NCBI GenBank assembly: GCA_028689495.1
Contig: JAQTWB010000013.1
Location: 1 to 55,232 of the forward strand
Direction of reading: 5' to 3'
DNA: 55,232 bases
From: a bacterium
Lineage (GTDB): Bacteria > Bdellovibrionota_C > UBA2361 > SZUA-149 > JAQTWB01
Shown here: positions 18,073 to 25,896 of the stretch, piece by piece
Numbering within the stretch: position 1 is the stretch's first letter
Layout of the letters: every line of letters starts with the position of its first letter
Program-made: the position numbers and the translations under genes
Notes under the pieces: generated by a model
Seen by the model: only the letters and a program-made list of their open reading frames with translations
What the model was told of the DNA's origin: nothing
Database searches by the model: none

Positions 18073-19710
18073 CTAAAACCTCTTTGTCAGTTCTAGGTAA
18101 AAGAACTGCATATTCAGATCGTCACGGCCGCCATCAGCAGACTTACCAATAAGCGCCAAATCCGAACTTTGCATCAAATAATCGTATGACAAACTGCCCG
18201 AGAAACCAGCGCCCAACTCTATAATCAACTTAAGTCCGGTCGTAACCCCACCAAAAGCCGAAAGGCGTTGATCTGCCGAAAAAAACTGGTCCGCCGCTGG
18301 CTGAAAACCTGCGTACTGATAAAAGTCAGCACTATTCTGCATGTAGTAGCGAACGCTTGGACGAATCATCACACCGGGAAAAAGAGGTTGATACAAAGCC
18401 GTTTCAACCATGTGGGACATAATTCCCCAGGAATCATTATAAAGACGGTAATCGAGATGAATAGAACCATCTTGTGACTCAATGTAATGATTAAAACGCG
18501 TCAACCAGGCGAGAGACTGCCGGGAATCCGGACGAAAATCCCATTCAAGATATGGATCAGTCAAAAATCCTGCAATTGTGGTGAACATCAGATTCGACTG
18601 CAGGATATTGTTTGCCGAAAGGACCTGCGTAACTCCTGCAAAAATAGACTGGGAGTTCTTCGTCTCGCTCAGGGATGGATCAATACTCGAACCGACCTGA
18701 TCCAGACTGGTTGATAAACCCAAAGCAAAAGTTGTATTTTTGTCATCTGTCCAGGTTCTGCCTTCGAGAGAAAGGCCGAGGGAGTCATAGTCATTCTCGT
18801 GGGACAGACTAACACCACCTCCAACGCTAAAAGTATCGAGATAGTGAGTAATCTTCAAATCACCGGCAAGACGAGTGTCAGACAAAGACCCTGCAGAAGC
18901 GCCTCCAAGTGTGTCCACTTCACGGTCTGAGTCCAGAGCACGAAGCCCCCGCTCTGAACGCTCGTGCTCGTCTTTTTCATGTTCATCACGATCACCATGC
19001 TCTTCGCGATCATCGTGGTCATCATGATCGTCGACGACTGGAGGCTGCGGGGCAGGTGATGGAGCGGGAGCTACTGGGGCCACCGGGGTTGGTCTGCTGA
19101 CCGGCGGATTACAATAAGGAAGATTGCTGATCGAGGTCGGTCGCGAACTACCTCCACCGGTCGAGACCACCGTCGGTACAATAGTCGGCGTACTGCTCGG
19201 AGTTGTAGGTTTCGGCTTCGGAGTTGGAGCGGGCGCCGGTGCTGGGGCTGGGGTGGGCTGGCTTGCTGCGGCGAGTGTGTTAATCCTGAATGCTCGACAA
19301 GCAGGTTGCGCTGTTTGCAATGTGGTAGGGGCTATGGTTGGCGCGGGAGCTGGCGTAGCGACTTCCTGAGACTTGGCCTTCCCGACATTGTAGCCTGAGG
19401 CACCTGAAACGCTGTCATAGGTAAATCCCCCTTCGATTTCCGTGCGATGACTAAGCGGGATTTTGAAAAATATAGTTGGTGACTGTACGCCAATGCCATT
19501 CGGCCGCGATTCAGAATAATCAAGGTAGCCGATACTGACACTGGCGTCTTCTGATGCGGCTTGCGCCGAGGATGTAGACGGAATCGCCAGCCCTGGAAGA
19601 GCGACCGCGGCTGTCATCAATAGCTGCATGCCGACAGATGTTTTCGACTTAACCGCACGACGACGACTTCGATTCTTTTGAAATTTGTTGTTGCTGACTC
19701 GTGGCGCCAT
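18073..19710 (-). CDS. DUF3570 outer-membrane beta-barrel with Pro-rich and His/Asp/Glu-rich insert
   Basis: A basic N-terminus leads to a signal peptide ending about S-S-A-Q-A (residue 50). Residues 99-105 read D-S-V-S-G-A-S, resembling the D-x-x-[ST]-G-A-[ST] sequence that ApbE flavinylates. Residues about 115-220 are Pro/Ala/Thr-rich low complexity, followed by a charged His/Asp/Glu stretch (V-D-D-H-D-D-H-D-D-R onward) to about 255. The C-terminal 270 residues match DUF3570 barrels: S-H-E-N-D-Y-D-S, D-P-Y-L-E-W, R-P-D-S-R, H-L-D-Y-R, S-V-R-Y-Y and a terminal aromatic residue (K-R-F) expected for outer-membrane insertion. It sits between DUF4266 and ApbE. The insert may bind metal. Flavinylation is inference. 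Confidence 0.82.
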   Translation of the reverse strand: MAPRVSNNKFQKNRSRRRAVKSKTSVGMQLLMTAAVALPGLAIPSTSSAQAASEDASVSIGYLDYSESRPNGIGVQSPTIFFKIPLSHRTEIEGGFTYDSVSGASGYNVGKAKSQEVATPAPAPTIAPTTLQTAQPACRAFRINTLAAASQPTPAPAPAPAPTPKPKPTTPSSTPTIVPTVVSTGGGSSRPTSISNLPYCNPPVSRPTPVAPVAPAPSPAPQPPVVDDHDDHDDREEHGDRDEHEKDEHERSERGLRALDSDREVDTLGGASAGSLSDTRLAGDLKITHYLDTFSVGGGVSLSHENDYDSLGLSLEGRTWTDDKNTTFALGLSTSLDQVGSSIDPSLSETKNSQSIFAGVTQVLSANNILQSNLMFTTIAGFLTDPYLEWDFRPDSRQSLAWLTRFNHYIESQDGSIHLDYRLYNDSWGIMSHMVETALYQPLFPGVMIRPSVRYYMQNSADFYQYAGFQPAADQFFSADQRLSAFGGVTTGLKLIIELGAGFSGSLSYDYLMQSSDLALIGKSADGGRDDLNMQFFYLELTKRF

Positions 19711-19808
19711 TTTCTTATCTCACTTCACAAAACTAGATTTAACTCACTTCCGAATAACCTGCCGATACATAGGCCTTTAACCACCTATATCACTGGCGAC
19801 AGACTCTG

Positions 19809-20021
19809 TTAGTTACAGCCACAACCGCCGCCACCGACTCCATAGCCACCATTAGTGCCTTCTTTTGAAAAATAGATATGTTGCCGTTGCCGTGCCTCAA
19901 GCGCAGCAGGCTCAAACGACATATGTGACTTTGCGAGGTTGCCTTTTTGCCATGGTTGAACCGGCGAACAGGCGCTGAGTAAAAGTGCGATGGACAAACA
20001 AGCACAACTAATAAACTTCAT
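19809..20021 (-). CDS. DUF4266 small lipoprotein ending GGGGCGCN
   Basis: A 70-residue lipoprotein: M-K-F-I-S start, hydrophobic core and lipobox L-L-S-A-C. The mature part has V-Q-P-W-Q-K-G-N-L-A and R-Q-H-I-Y-F-S-K-E, then a Gly-rich tail with two cysteines (G-G-G-G-C-G-C-N). This is the DUF4266 pattern, a family commonly found beside DUF3570 and ApbE. An ATG at 20039 overlaps the TlpA stop as TAATG and would add six residues; I prefer the ATG at 20021 because it gives a standard lipoprotein signal. The paired cysteines at the very C-terminus, with TlpA and DsbD in the same operon, suggest a redox or metal site. Its biochemical role is not known to me. Confidence 0.82.
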   Translation of the reverse strand: MKFISCACLSIALLLSACSPVQPWQKGNLAKSHMSFEPAALEARQRQHIYFSKEGTNGGYGVGGGGCGCN

Positions 20022-20038
20022 ATAACAAAACCCTTTCA

Positions 20039-20569
20039 TTATTTTCCGGACAACATTCGCGCTATCTCTGACTCAATCTCTTCAGCCTCCCCGTCCTTGA
20101 ATCCGGCATGAACAGATACAACTGTACCATCGCGACCAATTAGGAATGAGGTCGGCATTTTCGGAGGCATATATTTGGCTGGAACTGTTCCATTCGGGTC
20201 GAGCAGAACTTGATAGGAAGGATGGATACCTGAAATTGCTTTCTGTGCGTCAGACTTATTTTTGTCGAGGTTCACAGCGACAACAACCAATCCTTTACCG
20301 GCGAACTTCCGCTGAAGTTCTTCCATCCAGGGTAAAGTATGACGGCAGGGCCCGCACCAGGAGGCCCAGAAATCGAGGTAAACGATCTTGCCGCGAAACT
20401 GCGACAAAGAAACATTTTGTCCGGCAAGCGAGGCAAGCTCAAAATTCGGTGCCTTATCGCCGTCTGATATCGCATGGGCAAAAGCCGGCGCGGCCACTAT
20501 GCTCAGCAGGGTACCCAGCATAGCCAAAACGAACCATCCCAAGTTTTTGACACCAATAGTCTCTTTCAT
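20039..20569 (-). CDS. TlpA-like periplasmic thioredoxin
   Basis: A 176-residue AhpC/TSA-type thioredoxin of the TlpA/ResA group. The start at M-K-E-T-I-G gives a signal peptide ending A-F-A-H, preceded by a GGTGAG ribosome site. The frame is open a further 100 codons upstream, but that part runs through an interspersed palindromic repeat and is not protein-like. The active site is W-A-S-W-C-G-P-C-R and the cis-proline loop is P-K-M-P-T-S-F-L-I, so catalysis should be intact. It is the first gene of the DUF4266-DUF3570-ApbE-DsbD cluster, and with DsbD it forms a complete periplasmic reducing pair. A role in assembling or reducing the DUF4266 lipoprotein is inference. Confidence 0.88.
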   Translation of the reverse strand: MKETIGVKNLGWFVLAMLGTLLSIVAAPAFAHAISDGDKAPNFELASLAGQNVSLSQFRGKIVYLDFWASWCGPCRHTLPWMEELQRKFAGKGLVVVAVNLDKNKSDAQKAISGIHPSYQVLLDPNGTVPAKYMPPKMPTSFLIGRDGTVVSVHAGFKDGEAEEIESEIARMLSGK

Positions 20570-20721
20570 TTGTCTCACCACTTTGTTGCTAAGCCGGATG
20601 TTGCACGTAAGCCCGTCGTGAGGTTGTGAAGTCTGTGGCAAGGTGTGGGGGTAGAGAGGAGGGAATACTGGTGTATTCCCGACCGAACGCTCTCCCGCAG
20701 ATTGCCCAGAATTCGCGACTG

Positions 20722-20843
20722 CAACAGGGCCATCACAGAGTACAAACTGTAACGGCAGAATTTTATTAAAAACGGCCATTGCACTCGCAAATTCGCGGGT
20801 GAAACTTGTTTCAACCGTGAACTTACGTGCAATTTCCGGGTTA
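20722..20843 (-). repeat. Interspersed palindromic repeat, copy A
   Basis: The core (20779-20832) is a 54-bp imperfect palindrome: TTGCAC, then a GTAAGTTCACGG-like arm, GAAAC AA GTTTC at the centre, and the mirrored arm ending GTGCAA. On the minus strand about 60 further bases (centred on CCGTTACAGTTTG) match copy B at 23100-23220. It lies about 150 bp upstream of the tlpA start on the same strand. Confidence 0.75.
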
Positions 20844-21296
20844 AGCCCATTCATGCTCCCAATGAGCATTACCATGGCGCCTGCTTTCGCTGGCGCTTGA
20901 TGTTAAAAATTTACATCAGGTAGGACGGCACGATCAACCGCTTTTCTTCACTTTTTTTTCAAATGAACCAGCCGGGCTGAAATTAGCTTTAATATCAGGT
21001 AGTTGTGGCGAAAATTATTTTCATCGCCCCCTCTAACAACTCACCCACCAACACATTCAGGACCTCATCCGCAAAGCAAACTGGCGTTTTACTCATAAAA
21101 CCGGTAATGGAGATTGCCCTCCGCGTTGCCCCCTTGTGCCCGGACGGTTCCTGATATGCATCTGTCTTCTTGTGTAGACGACCTGACATTTCGCCTGCTG
21201 CCATGGACTGCAGCTGGCGAGGTGTAGAGAACAGAAGGTTCTTTCACTTCTCCTTTGTTTTTCAACGGAAATGCATTGAAGATGCGAGGTGGTTTT

Positions 21297-22391
21297 ATGA
21301 ACGAAGATATATCTAACAACCCAAACATGGCTGTCGCCTTACCTGAGCCAGGTTCAATCCAGGCTCTCTGGTTTACGGTGCGCAAGACCCTCCGGGAAAT
21401 TTCGCGAGAAGAAATTGCCCCAGGCGATCTGGAAGCTGGTGAGAGATTGCTCTCCCTGCTTACGCGCCATAAAACCCTGCTTGAGGTAGCGGCCTCAGGC
21501 GACCAACAACTCGGGTGTACGGCAAACGAAGCTCAGTGGCAGTACGAGCAGGTGCTGGAATGTCTCAGGCACTATCTTCAACAGTACGCCGATATACACT
21601 TCAGTTATATCGAAAAGGCGATCGTTACTGTTGAAGGCAATAATGTGGCCTCCTATGAATCGGTTGATTTGGTCAGATTACTGTCAAAGGCGATTGCCAC
21701 ACAGACTTTTCTTGTCAATGCCGGCGAAGCCTGCGACCGACCTATCGGCCTCTACAAACAATACGCGGAGGAGCTTGAAAGCTATATCCACATTTATATT
21801 CAACAGAATAACGATGAGAGCTTTCTGCGCCTGAGTAGACGAATAGAAAATGATTTGGTTCTTCATAACCTTGAAACGACACCAAACAATGTTTCCGACT
21901 TCTCGGCAGAACGCGAGGCGTTGCAGTGGCTGGAAACGTTACAAAAGTTGGACAGTGGTAAGAGCGCATCGGACTTTCGTCACCGGCAACTGTTGGAAGT
22001 GAGAAATAGTCTGGCCCGTGCGTTAGCGACACGGGTAACGCAGCGGTTGCCACGTACTTTGAAGATGTTTAAATCGCATGAGCAGACTATCCGTGCTCTA
22101 CTACAGCAAGGCGATATGGCGAATGCTACACCTATTGGACTGCAGCTGGGAGAGGATCTTTTTCTTCATCTGGATATCTTTGATTTTCTGGGTTTGGTCG
22201 GACCCGATTGCGAGGCATGCCTTGTTATCTATGGTTACTTTGTTCCGGTTTGGAAAAAACTGAATTCATATTCACAACAACAAAAGCAGGACAATATACC
22301 GGTGAACCTGAGGGATATGCTCTCGAGTCTCGGCTTTACTGAAATCAGGGAATTCTCTAAAACCCCGCAACAGTCCCATACTCTAAACTAG
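21297..22391 (+). CDS. Unrecognised 364-residue helical protein
   Basis: I do not recognise this family. The start is fixed by GAGGTGG 5 bp before ATG at 21297. No signal peptide or membrane segment is present. The protein is predicted by eye to be almost wholly helical, rich in Leu, Glu, Gln and Arg, with a central F-L-R-L-S-R-R-I-E and a conserved-looking F-L-H-L-D-I-F-D-F-L-G-L-V-G-P-D-C near the C-terminus. It is monocistronic: 420 bp without a clear gene lie upstream, and a strong hairpin follows the stop (22403-22438). Confidence 0.7.
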   Translation: MNEDISNNPNMAVALPEPGSIQALWFTVRKTLREISREEIAPGDLEAGERLLSLLTRHKTLLEVAASGDQQLGCTANEAQWQYEQVLECLRHYLQQYADIHFSYIEKAIVTVEGNNVASYESVDLVRLLSKAIATQTFLVNAGEACDRPIGLYKQYAEELESYIHIYIQQNNDESFLRLSRRIENDLVLHNLETTPNNVSDFSAEREALQWLETLQKLDSGKSASDFRHRQLLEVRNSLARALATRVTQRLPRTLKMFKSHEQTIRALLQQGDMANATPIGLQLGEDLFLHLDIFDFLGLVGPDCEACLVIYGYFVPVWKKLNSYSQQQKQDNIPVNLRDMLSSLGFTEIREFSKTPQQSHTLN

Positions 22392-22402
22392 GTATTGTTA
22401 CC

Positions 22403-22444
22403 ATCAGCGAGAGTTAGCCTCGGCCCACTCTCGCTGATTTGCGT
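22403..22444 (+). terminator. Terminator-like hairpin
   Basis: A perfect 12-bp stem ATCAGCGAGAGT/ACTCTCGCTGAT with a 12-base loop, followed by TTGCGTTTT, directly after the 364-residue gene. Confidence 0.65.
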
Positions 22445-22667
22445 TTTAATCTCTACACCTGCTCTTATTTGTCTGGTTTGCCTGGTTTATTTAGGCCAAC
22501 CCTCCACTGCTCCCGTACCGGCGATAGAAAGTTGACAGATCGTCAAACAAACTGCATTTAATGCCTGAATTATGTTGGAATGTAGGTTTTCCTCTCCACC
22601 ATTTGTGACGGCCCCAGGGCAAGGCATACCTTGGCTTGAGGCCGTTACAACTGTTCAGGAGATTTCC

Positions 22668-22967
22668 ATGACGTTTTTTTCTACAACACCTGCGGCAGAC
22701 GATATGCTGAGAATTCAGGCTTTGGCTATCAGCAAGTTCCTGCCAGAGATGGGGTATATGCCCATGCCGAGCGGCATATTTGGCAGCGGTTTTAGCTGGC
22801 AAAAGGGAGATGAAAGATTGTCTTTGCAGCGGGTTAAATGCGCCGCACCGGGATACGAACACAAGGAAGGATTTGTTGCTCCATCTGCCGAATGCACAAC
22901 CAACGCCGCGGCTGATGACTGGATCCAGGCAATGAAGGACGCAGCTGAAGAATTGAGCCTGACGTAA
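22668..22967 (+). CDS. Small unrecognised protein (99 aa)
   Basis: The frame opens earlier, but TTCAGGAGATTTCC directly precedes ATG at 22668, which is the likely start. The product is soluble, with no signal peptide. It contains F-G-S-G-F-S-W-Q-K-G-D-E-R-L-S and three cysteines. A perfect hairpin (22978-22999) follows the stop. I do not recognise it. Confidence 0.55.
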   Translation: MTFFSTTPAADDMLRIQALAISKFLPEMGYMPMPSGIFGSGFSWQKGDERLSLQRVKCAAPGYEHKEGFVAPSAECTTNAAADDWIQAMKDAAEELSLT

Positions 22968-22977
22968 ATTGTTTAAT

Positions 22978-22999
22978 GGGACTGCCTGTCAGCAGTCCC
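22978..22999 (+). terminator. Terminator-like hairpin
   Basis: Perfect 8-bp stem GGGACTGC/GCAGTCCC with a 6-base loop, 11 bp after the stop of the 99-residue gene; no T-run follows. Confidence 0.5.
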
Positions 23000-23099
23000 T
23001 CTCCAGTCAGCTTGTTGTTTATGGAGGTTCTAGTTCCACATAATTCCCACTCAATATTCCCTCTCAGCGAGTTTTGACTCAACCGGATCGTACACCTAT

Positions 23100-23220
23100 C
23101 CCGAAAATTGCACGTAAATTCACGGCTGAAACAGGTTTCACCCGCGAATTTACGAGTGCAACGACCGTTTTCAATATAAATTCAGCCGTTACAGTTTGCA
23201 CTCTGCGATGGACCTGTTCC
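23100..23220 (+). repeat. Interspersed palindromic repeat, copy B
   Basis: The core at 23108-23161 is an imperfect palindrome of 54 bp with 25-27 bp arms around GAAAC AG GTTTC. The following 60 bp match copy A. It lies about 175 bp upstream of the 49-residue membrane peptide on the same strand. Confidence 0.75.
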
Positions 23221-23396
23221 ACTTACACGGGCATTGTGGCATAAGGTGAAGATTTGTTATCAGGCATACTACTTTCACTGTTTACAGGTTTTCTTTCTCT
23301 TGGATTCCTATCCCCCGTTGCGACCACAGACGTAAACCGCCACGTGCCCAGCATCTGTGGTCGTAATGTTGCGATATTTTTCAAGAGGATAAGATT

Positions 23397-23546
23397 ATGA
23401 ACGTTAACTCAACTGTATCACTTACCAGACAAACAATTGTCGGTTCAGTTGTCGTTCTTGGCATGTTTGCTTTATTCGCTGTCGCCATGATTGTGTTAAC
23501 TCAACCGAAAAAACTGGAAATCAGCAAATCCGATAGCCGGTCATAA
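23397..23546 (+). CDS. Single-pass small membrane protein (49 aa)
   Basis: An ATG at 23397 follows CAAGAGGATAAG, a good ribosome site. The 49-residue peptide has a short polar N-terminus, one hydrophobic helix (T-I-V-G-S-V-V-V-L-G-M-F-A-L-F-A-V-A-M-I) and a basic, polar C-terminus (P-K-K-L-E-I-S-K-S). This is the shape of a genuine small membrane protein. A G/C-rich hairpin follows at 23591-23621. I cannot assign a function. Confidence 0.6.
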   Translation: MNVNSTVSLTRQTIVGSVVVLGMFALFAVAMIVLTQPKKLEISKSDSRS

Positions 23547-23590
23547 ACGGCAGCAGGCAGTTAACCGAAGAACATTAATCTCACTTTTTC

Positions 23591-23621
23591 GCCGGGGGGA
23601 GATTGCATTTTTCGCCCCCCC
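23591..23621 (+). terminator. G/C-rich hairpin after the 49-residue gene
   Basis: A run of six G (23594-23599) faces a run of C (from 23615) across a loop that contains ATTGCATTTTT. It is 45 bp downstream of the small membrane protein stop. Confidence 0.45.
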
Positions 23622-23814
23622 TGCTTCACAAATGTTTTGTCAGTTGAAAGTATGCCTGGTCACAAAGTCTTCTGAATATAGATTCACCCCCTATCAATCA
23701 GGTTAGTTCGAAAATTGCGCTACCGAAGTTTTGTATGGATTCTCAGACCGGTATTTGCTAGGTTGCGCCACTCGGCTCCAATTGCCTGACCGAAAAATAC
23801 TTATGGGGTGATCT

Positions 23815-24363
23815 ATGAAACAGTCTCTGCTCTCTTTCTCAAAGATAGCTGGTTTAATCTTTGCTGCTTGCTTTATCCCTTCTGCTGCTACGGCCCAACC
23901 AGTTATGGCCAAGGCGGTTCTCGCACCAACATCTGGAAATACAGCACATGGTCTTATTACTTTTACAGAAAGTAATGGCGTTGTGAAGGTAAACGGACAG
24001 GTAGAAGGACTCAGCGCGGGCGGACACGGCTTTCACATTCACGAAACCGGCGACTGTTCCGCCGCAGATGGCAGCTCAGCTGGTGGTCATTTTAATCCAA
24101 CAACATCTGAACACGGTGCACCAGGGGCAGCGGCTCATCATGCTGGCGACCTCGGCAACCTCGTCGCTGATGAAGCAGGTGTCGCAAAAATCGATGGGGA
24201 TTTCCCCTTCCTCACGCTACAGGGCGAACACTCGATTGTCGGAAGAGGTCTGATTGTTCACGCGATGCCAGACGATCTCGTCACCCAACCGACAGGCAAT
24301 GCCGGGGCCAGGGTAGCCTGCGCAGTGATATCAGCTGCCGAGCCCCCAATTGCCGTTCCTTGA
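23815..24363 (+). CDS. sodC: Cu/Zn superoxide dismutase, periplasmic
   Basis: This enzyme dismutates superoxide to oxygen and hydrogen peroxide in the periplasm. A signal peptide ends T-A-Q. The metal ligands are visible in G-F-H-I-H-E-T-G-D-C (copper histidines and one disulfide Cys), G-G-H-F-N-P, H-G-A-P-G, H-H-A-G-D-L-G-N (bridging and zinc ligands) and G-R-G-L-I-V-H-A-M-P-D-D (last copper His). The second disulfide Cys is in G-A-R-V-A-C-A-V-I. Length 182 is normal. A TGGGGTGA ribosome site precedes the ATG. It converges with tpm across a short hairpin. Confidence 0.95.
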   Translation: MKQSLLSFSKIAGLIFAACFIPSAATAQPVMAKAVLAPTSGNTAHGLITFTESNGVVKVNGQVEGLSAGGHGFHIHETGDCSAADGSSAGGHFNPTTSEHGAPGAAAHHAGDLGNLVADEAGVAKIDGDFPFLTLQGEHSIVGRGLIVHAMPDDLVTQPTGNAGARVACAVISAAEPPIAVP

Positions 24364-24383
24364 CCTGACAGCTATTCGAGATA

Positions 24384-24405
24384 CCTTGGTATTCGAAAAC
24401 CAAGG
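24384..24405. terminator. Hairpin between convergent sodC and tpm
   Basis: Perfect 7-bp stem CCTTGGT/ACCAAGG with an 8-base loop in the 54-bp gap between two convergent genes; could serve both directions. Confidence 0.5.
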
Positions 24406-24417
24406 CGGTCACGAATC

Positions 24418-25095
24418 TCAATCTTGAGTTGAGGTCAGTGGCCGCTTGGCAAGACGAAAGACCCGCTCGGTAATCTGGCTCAACTTCTGATCTTTAAATC
24501 GCCCTTGCGGTTCTTCCACATTGTCACATGCCAGAATATCAATATCGCACCAATCGCCATACAACTGCTCGATCTCTTCCGCGGAGACACTAAACGGTGG
24601 ACCGGACATTTCCTCCTGTAGATAATCGAACGTAATCAACAAACTTTCTGTCCCCGGCATCAGCAAGTTCGACATTTGCCTGGCATAGTCCACCCGCATC
24701 TCAGGCGGCAAGGCGATGAGTGAAGCCCGGTCATAAACGGCATCGATCCGCCCGAGCATCTCCGTCCCTATTGCAAAAAAATCTCCGCAATAAATCTGCA
24801 AATCATCCAACTCGTAAAAAACGAAGTCGCCTTTCCGGCGAACTGCTGCCTGTAAGTTGTTTTCGGCAAAAAATGCATCCACTGCCAGCGTGCTAAGCTC
24901 AACACCAACAACTTGAAATCCCTGCTCCAACAGCCAAAGCATATCGCTACTTTTGCCACAAAGCGGCACCAGCACCCGAGCCTTTTCCTTTAAATGCAAT
25001 TTCGGCCAAAACCGTTGTAGATAAAGATTCACCACTGGCTGATGAAAGCCAATCTGATTTTGCCGCCAGCGTTCGTGCCAGAAGTCGTGATGCAT
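24418..25095 (-). CDS. tpm: Thiopurine S-methyltransferase family
   Basis: A SAM-dependent methyltransferase of 225 residues. The N-terminal F-W-H-E-R-W-R-Q-N-Q-I-G-F-H and V-L-V-P-L-C-G-K-S-S-D-M-L-W-L (SAM-binding loop) are diagnostic for bacterial TPMT, as are G-V-E-L-S, the Y-D-R-A-S-L-I-A-L-P-P segment and L-L-I-T-F-D-Y. In bacteria the family methylates thiols and metalloid compounds such as selenite and tellurite derivatives. Its promoter region is a 3 x 115 bp tandem array that starts 5 bp upstream of the ATG, which is unusual. Confidence 0.92.
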   Translation of the reverse strand: MHHDFWHERWRQNQIGFHQPVVNLYLQRFWPKLHLKEKARVLVPLCGKSSDMLWLLEQGFQVVGVELSTLAVDAFFAENNLQAAVRRKGDFVFYELDDLQIYCGDFFAIGTEMLGRIDAVYDRASLIALPPEMRVDYARQMSNLLMPGTESLLITFDYLQEEMSGPPFSVSAEEIEQLYGDWCDIDILACDNVEEPQGRFKDQKLSQITERVFRLAKRPLTSTQD

Positions 25096-25100
25096 TGGTA

Positions 25101-25445
25101 TACCGTTTCAAAAAATGGTCTTAACTTATAGCTGAAAAAATCAGAGATTTTTCATTCTTTTCTTAATTGAAACGGTATTGGTTGTCTTGCCTCAAATTTA
25201 AGAAATTTCAGGCTATATCGTTTCAAAAAATGGTCTTAACTTATAGCTGAAAAAATCAGAGACTTTTCATTCTTTTCTTAATTGAAACGGTATTGGTTGT
25301 CTTGCCTCAAATTTAAGAAATTTCAGGCTATATCGTTTCAAAAAATGGTCTTAACTTATAGTTGAAAAAATCAGAGATTTTTCATTCTTTTCTTAATTGA
25401 AACGGTATTGGTTGTCTTGCCTTAAACTTAAGAAATTTCAGGCAA
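25101..25445. repeat. Tandem array, three copies of a 115-bp unit
   Basis: Units begin at 25101, 25216 and 25331 and differ at only a few positions. Each unit starts with TA(C/T)CGTTTCAA and contains, 66 bp later, its reverse complement TTGAAACGGTAT; in unit 1 the arms are 25100-25111 and 25167-25178. The remaining 37 bp (GGTTGTCTTGCCTC onward) is a spacer. Each unit therefore looks like a small terminal-inverted-repeat element plus spacer. It occupies the region upstream of tpm. Confidence 0.9.
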
Positions 25446-25446
25446 T

Positions 25447-25463
25447 GAGCCAAGCTTCGCTTG
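25447..25463. repeat. Small perfect hairpin GCCAAGC-TTC-GCTTGGC
   Basis: A 7-bp perfect stem with a 3-base loop directly beyond the tandem array. The rest of 25464-25615 holds nothing I can identify. Confidence 0.35.
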
Positions 25464-25615
25464 GCAAAACCGAGCATGTCGTTCATTGGATTTTTTACTC
25501 CCAATGAAGCAAGTCAAATTCGGGAAATTTAAAGTCCGACGACTATATACCGTTCAACGGAGTTTTTAACACGGTATAGTGTCCTAAAATACCTCGATGA
25601 ATAGATAAAATATCT

Positions 25616-25720
25616 AACCCGAAAAGTTCACGACTAAAACAAATTTTATCCGCGCGTTTATGAGCGCAATCGCCATTTCTTGTGAAGTTCCATTACAATC
25701 GGGTGTTGTTGTTACCATCA
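25616..25720 (+). repeat. Interspersed palindromic repeat, diverged copy D
   Basis: TAACCCGAAAAGTTCACGAC and TTATGAGCGCAAT resemble the two arms of copies A-C, with a changed centre. A weakly similar tail follows. It is about 180-230 bp upstream of the 86-residue membrane protein on the same strand. Confidence 0.45.
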
Positions 25721-25896
25721 AACGACAATGGCTGAAAAAAGAGAAACACCGAGAGTAAGTCGGAGGCAAAAGACTCTGGCTAGCCGTCTTATAATGATTA
25801 ACATCGCATCCCTCCATGCAGGGCGGTTGCTCCCACCTTATTCATCTGATAAATTTCGCCCGCTGGTATAGCAGGTTTTTAAATTGGAGGTTTATT

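Noticed and set aside
20570-20875. N-terminal extension of the TlpA-like protein
   Set aside because: The extra 102 codons run through interspersed repeat copy A, and a proper signal peptide with a ribosome site begins at 20569.
20995-21204. Minus-strand 69-codon frame in the gap before the 364-residue gene
   Set aside because: No ribosome site, unconvincing composition and no recognisable motif; the gap 20876-21296 otherwise shows nothing I can support.
25101-25445. CRISPR-like array
   Set aside because: Only three long (115 bp) units that are repeated whole, with no unique spacers and no cas genes nearby.
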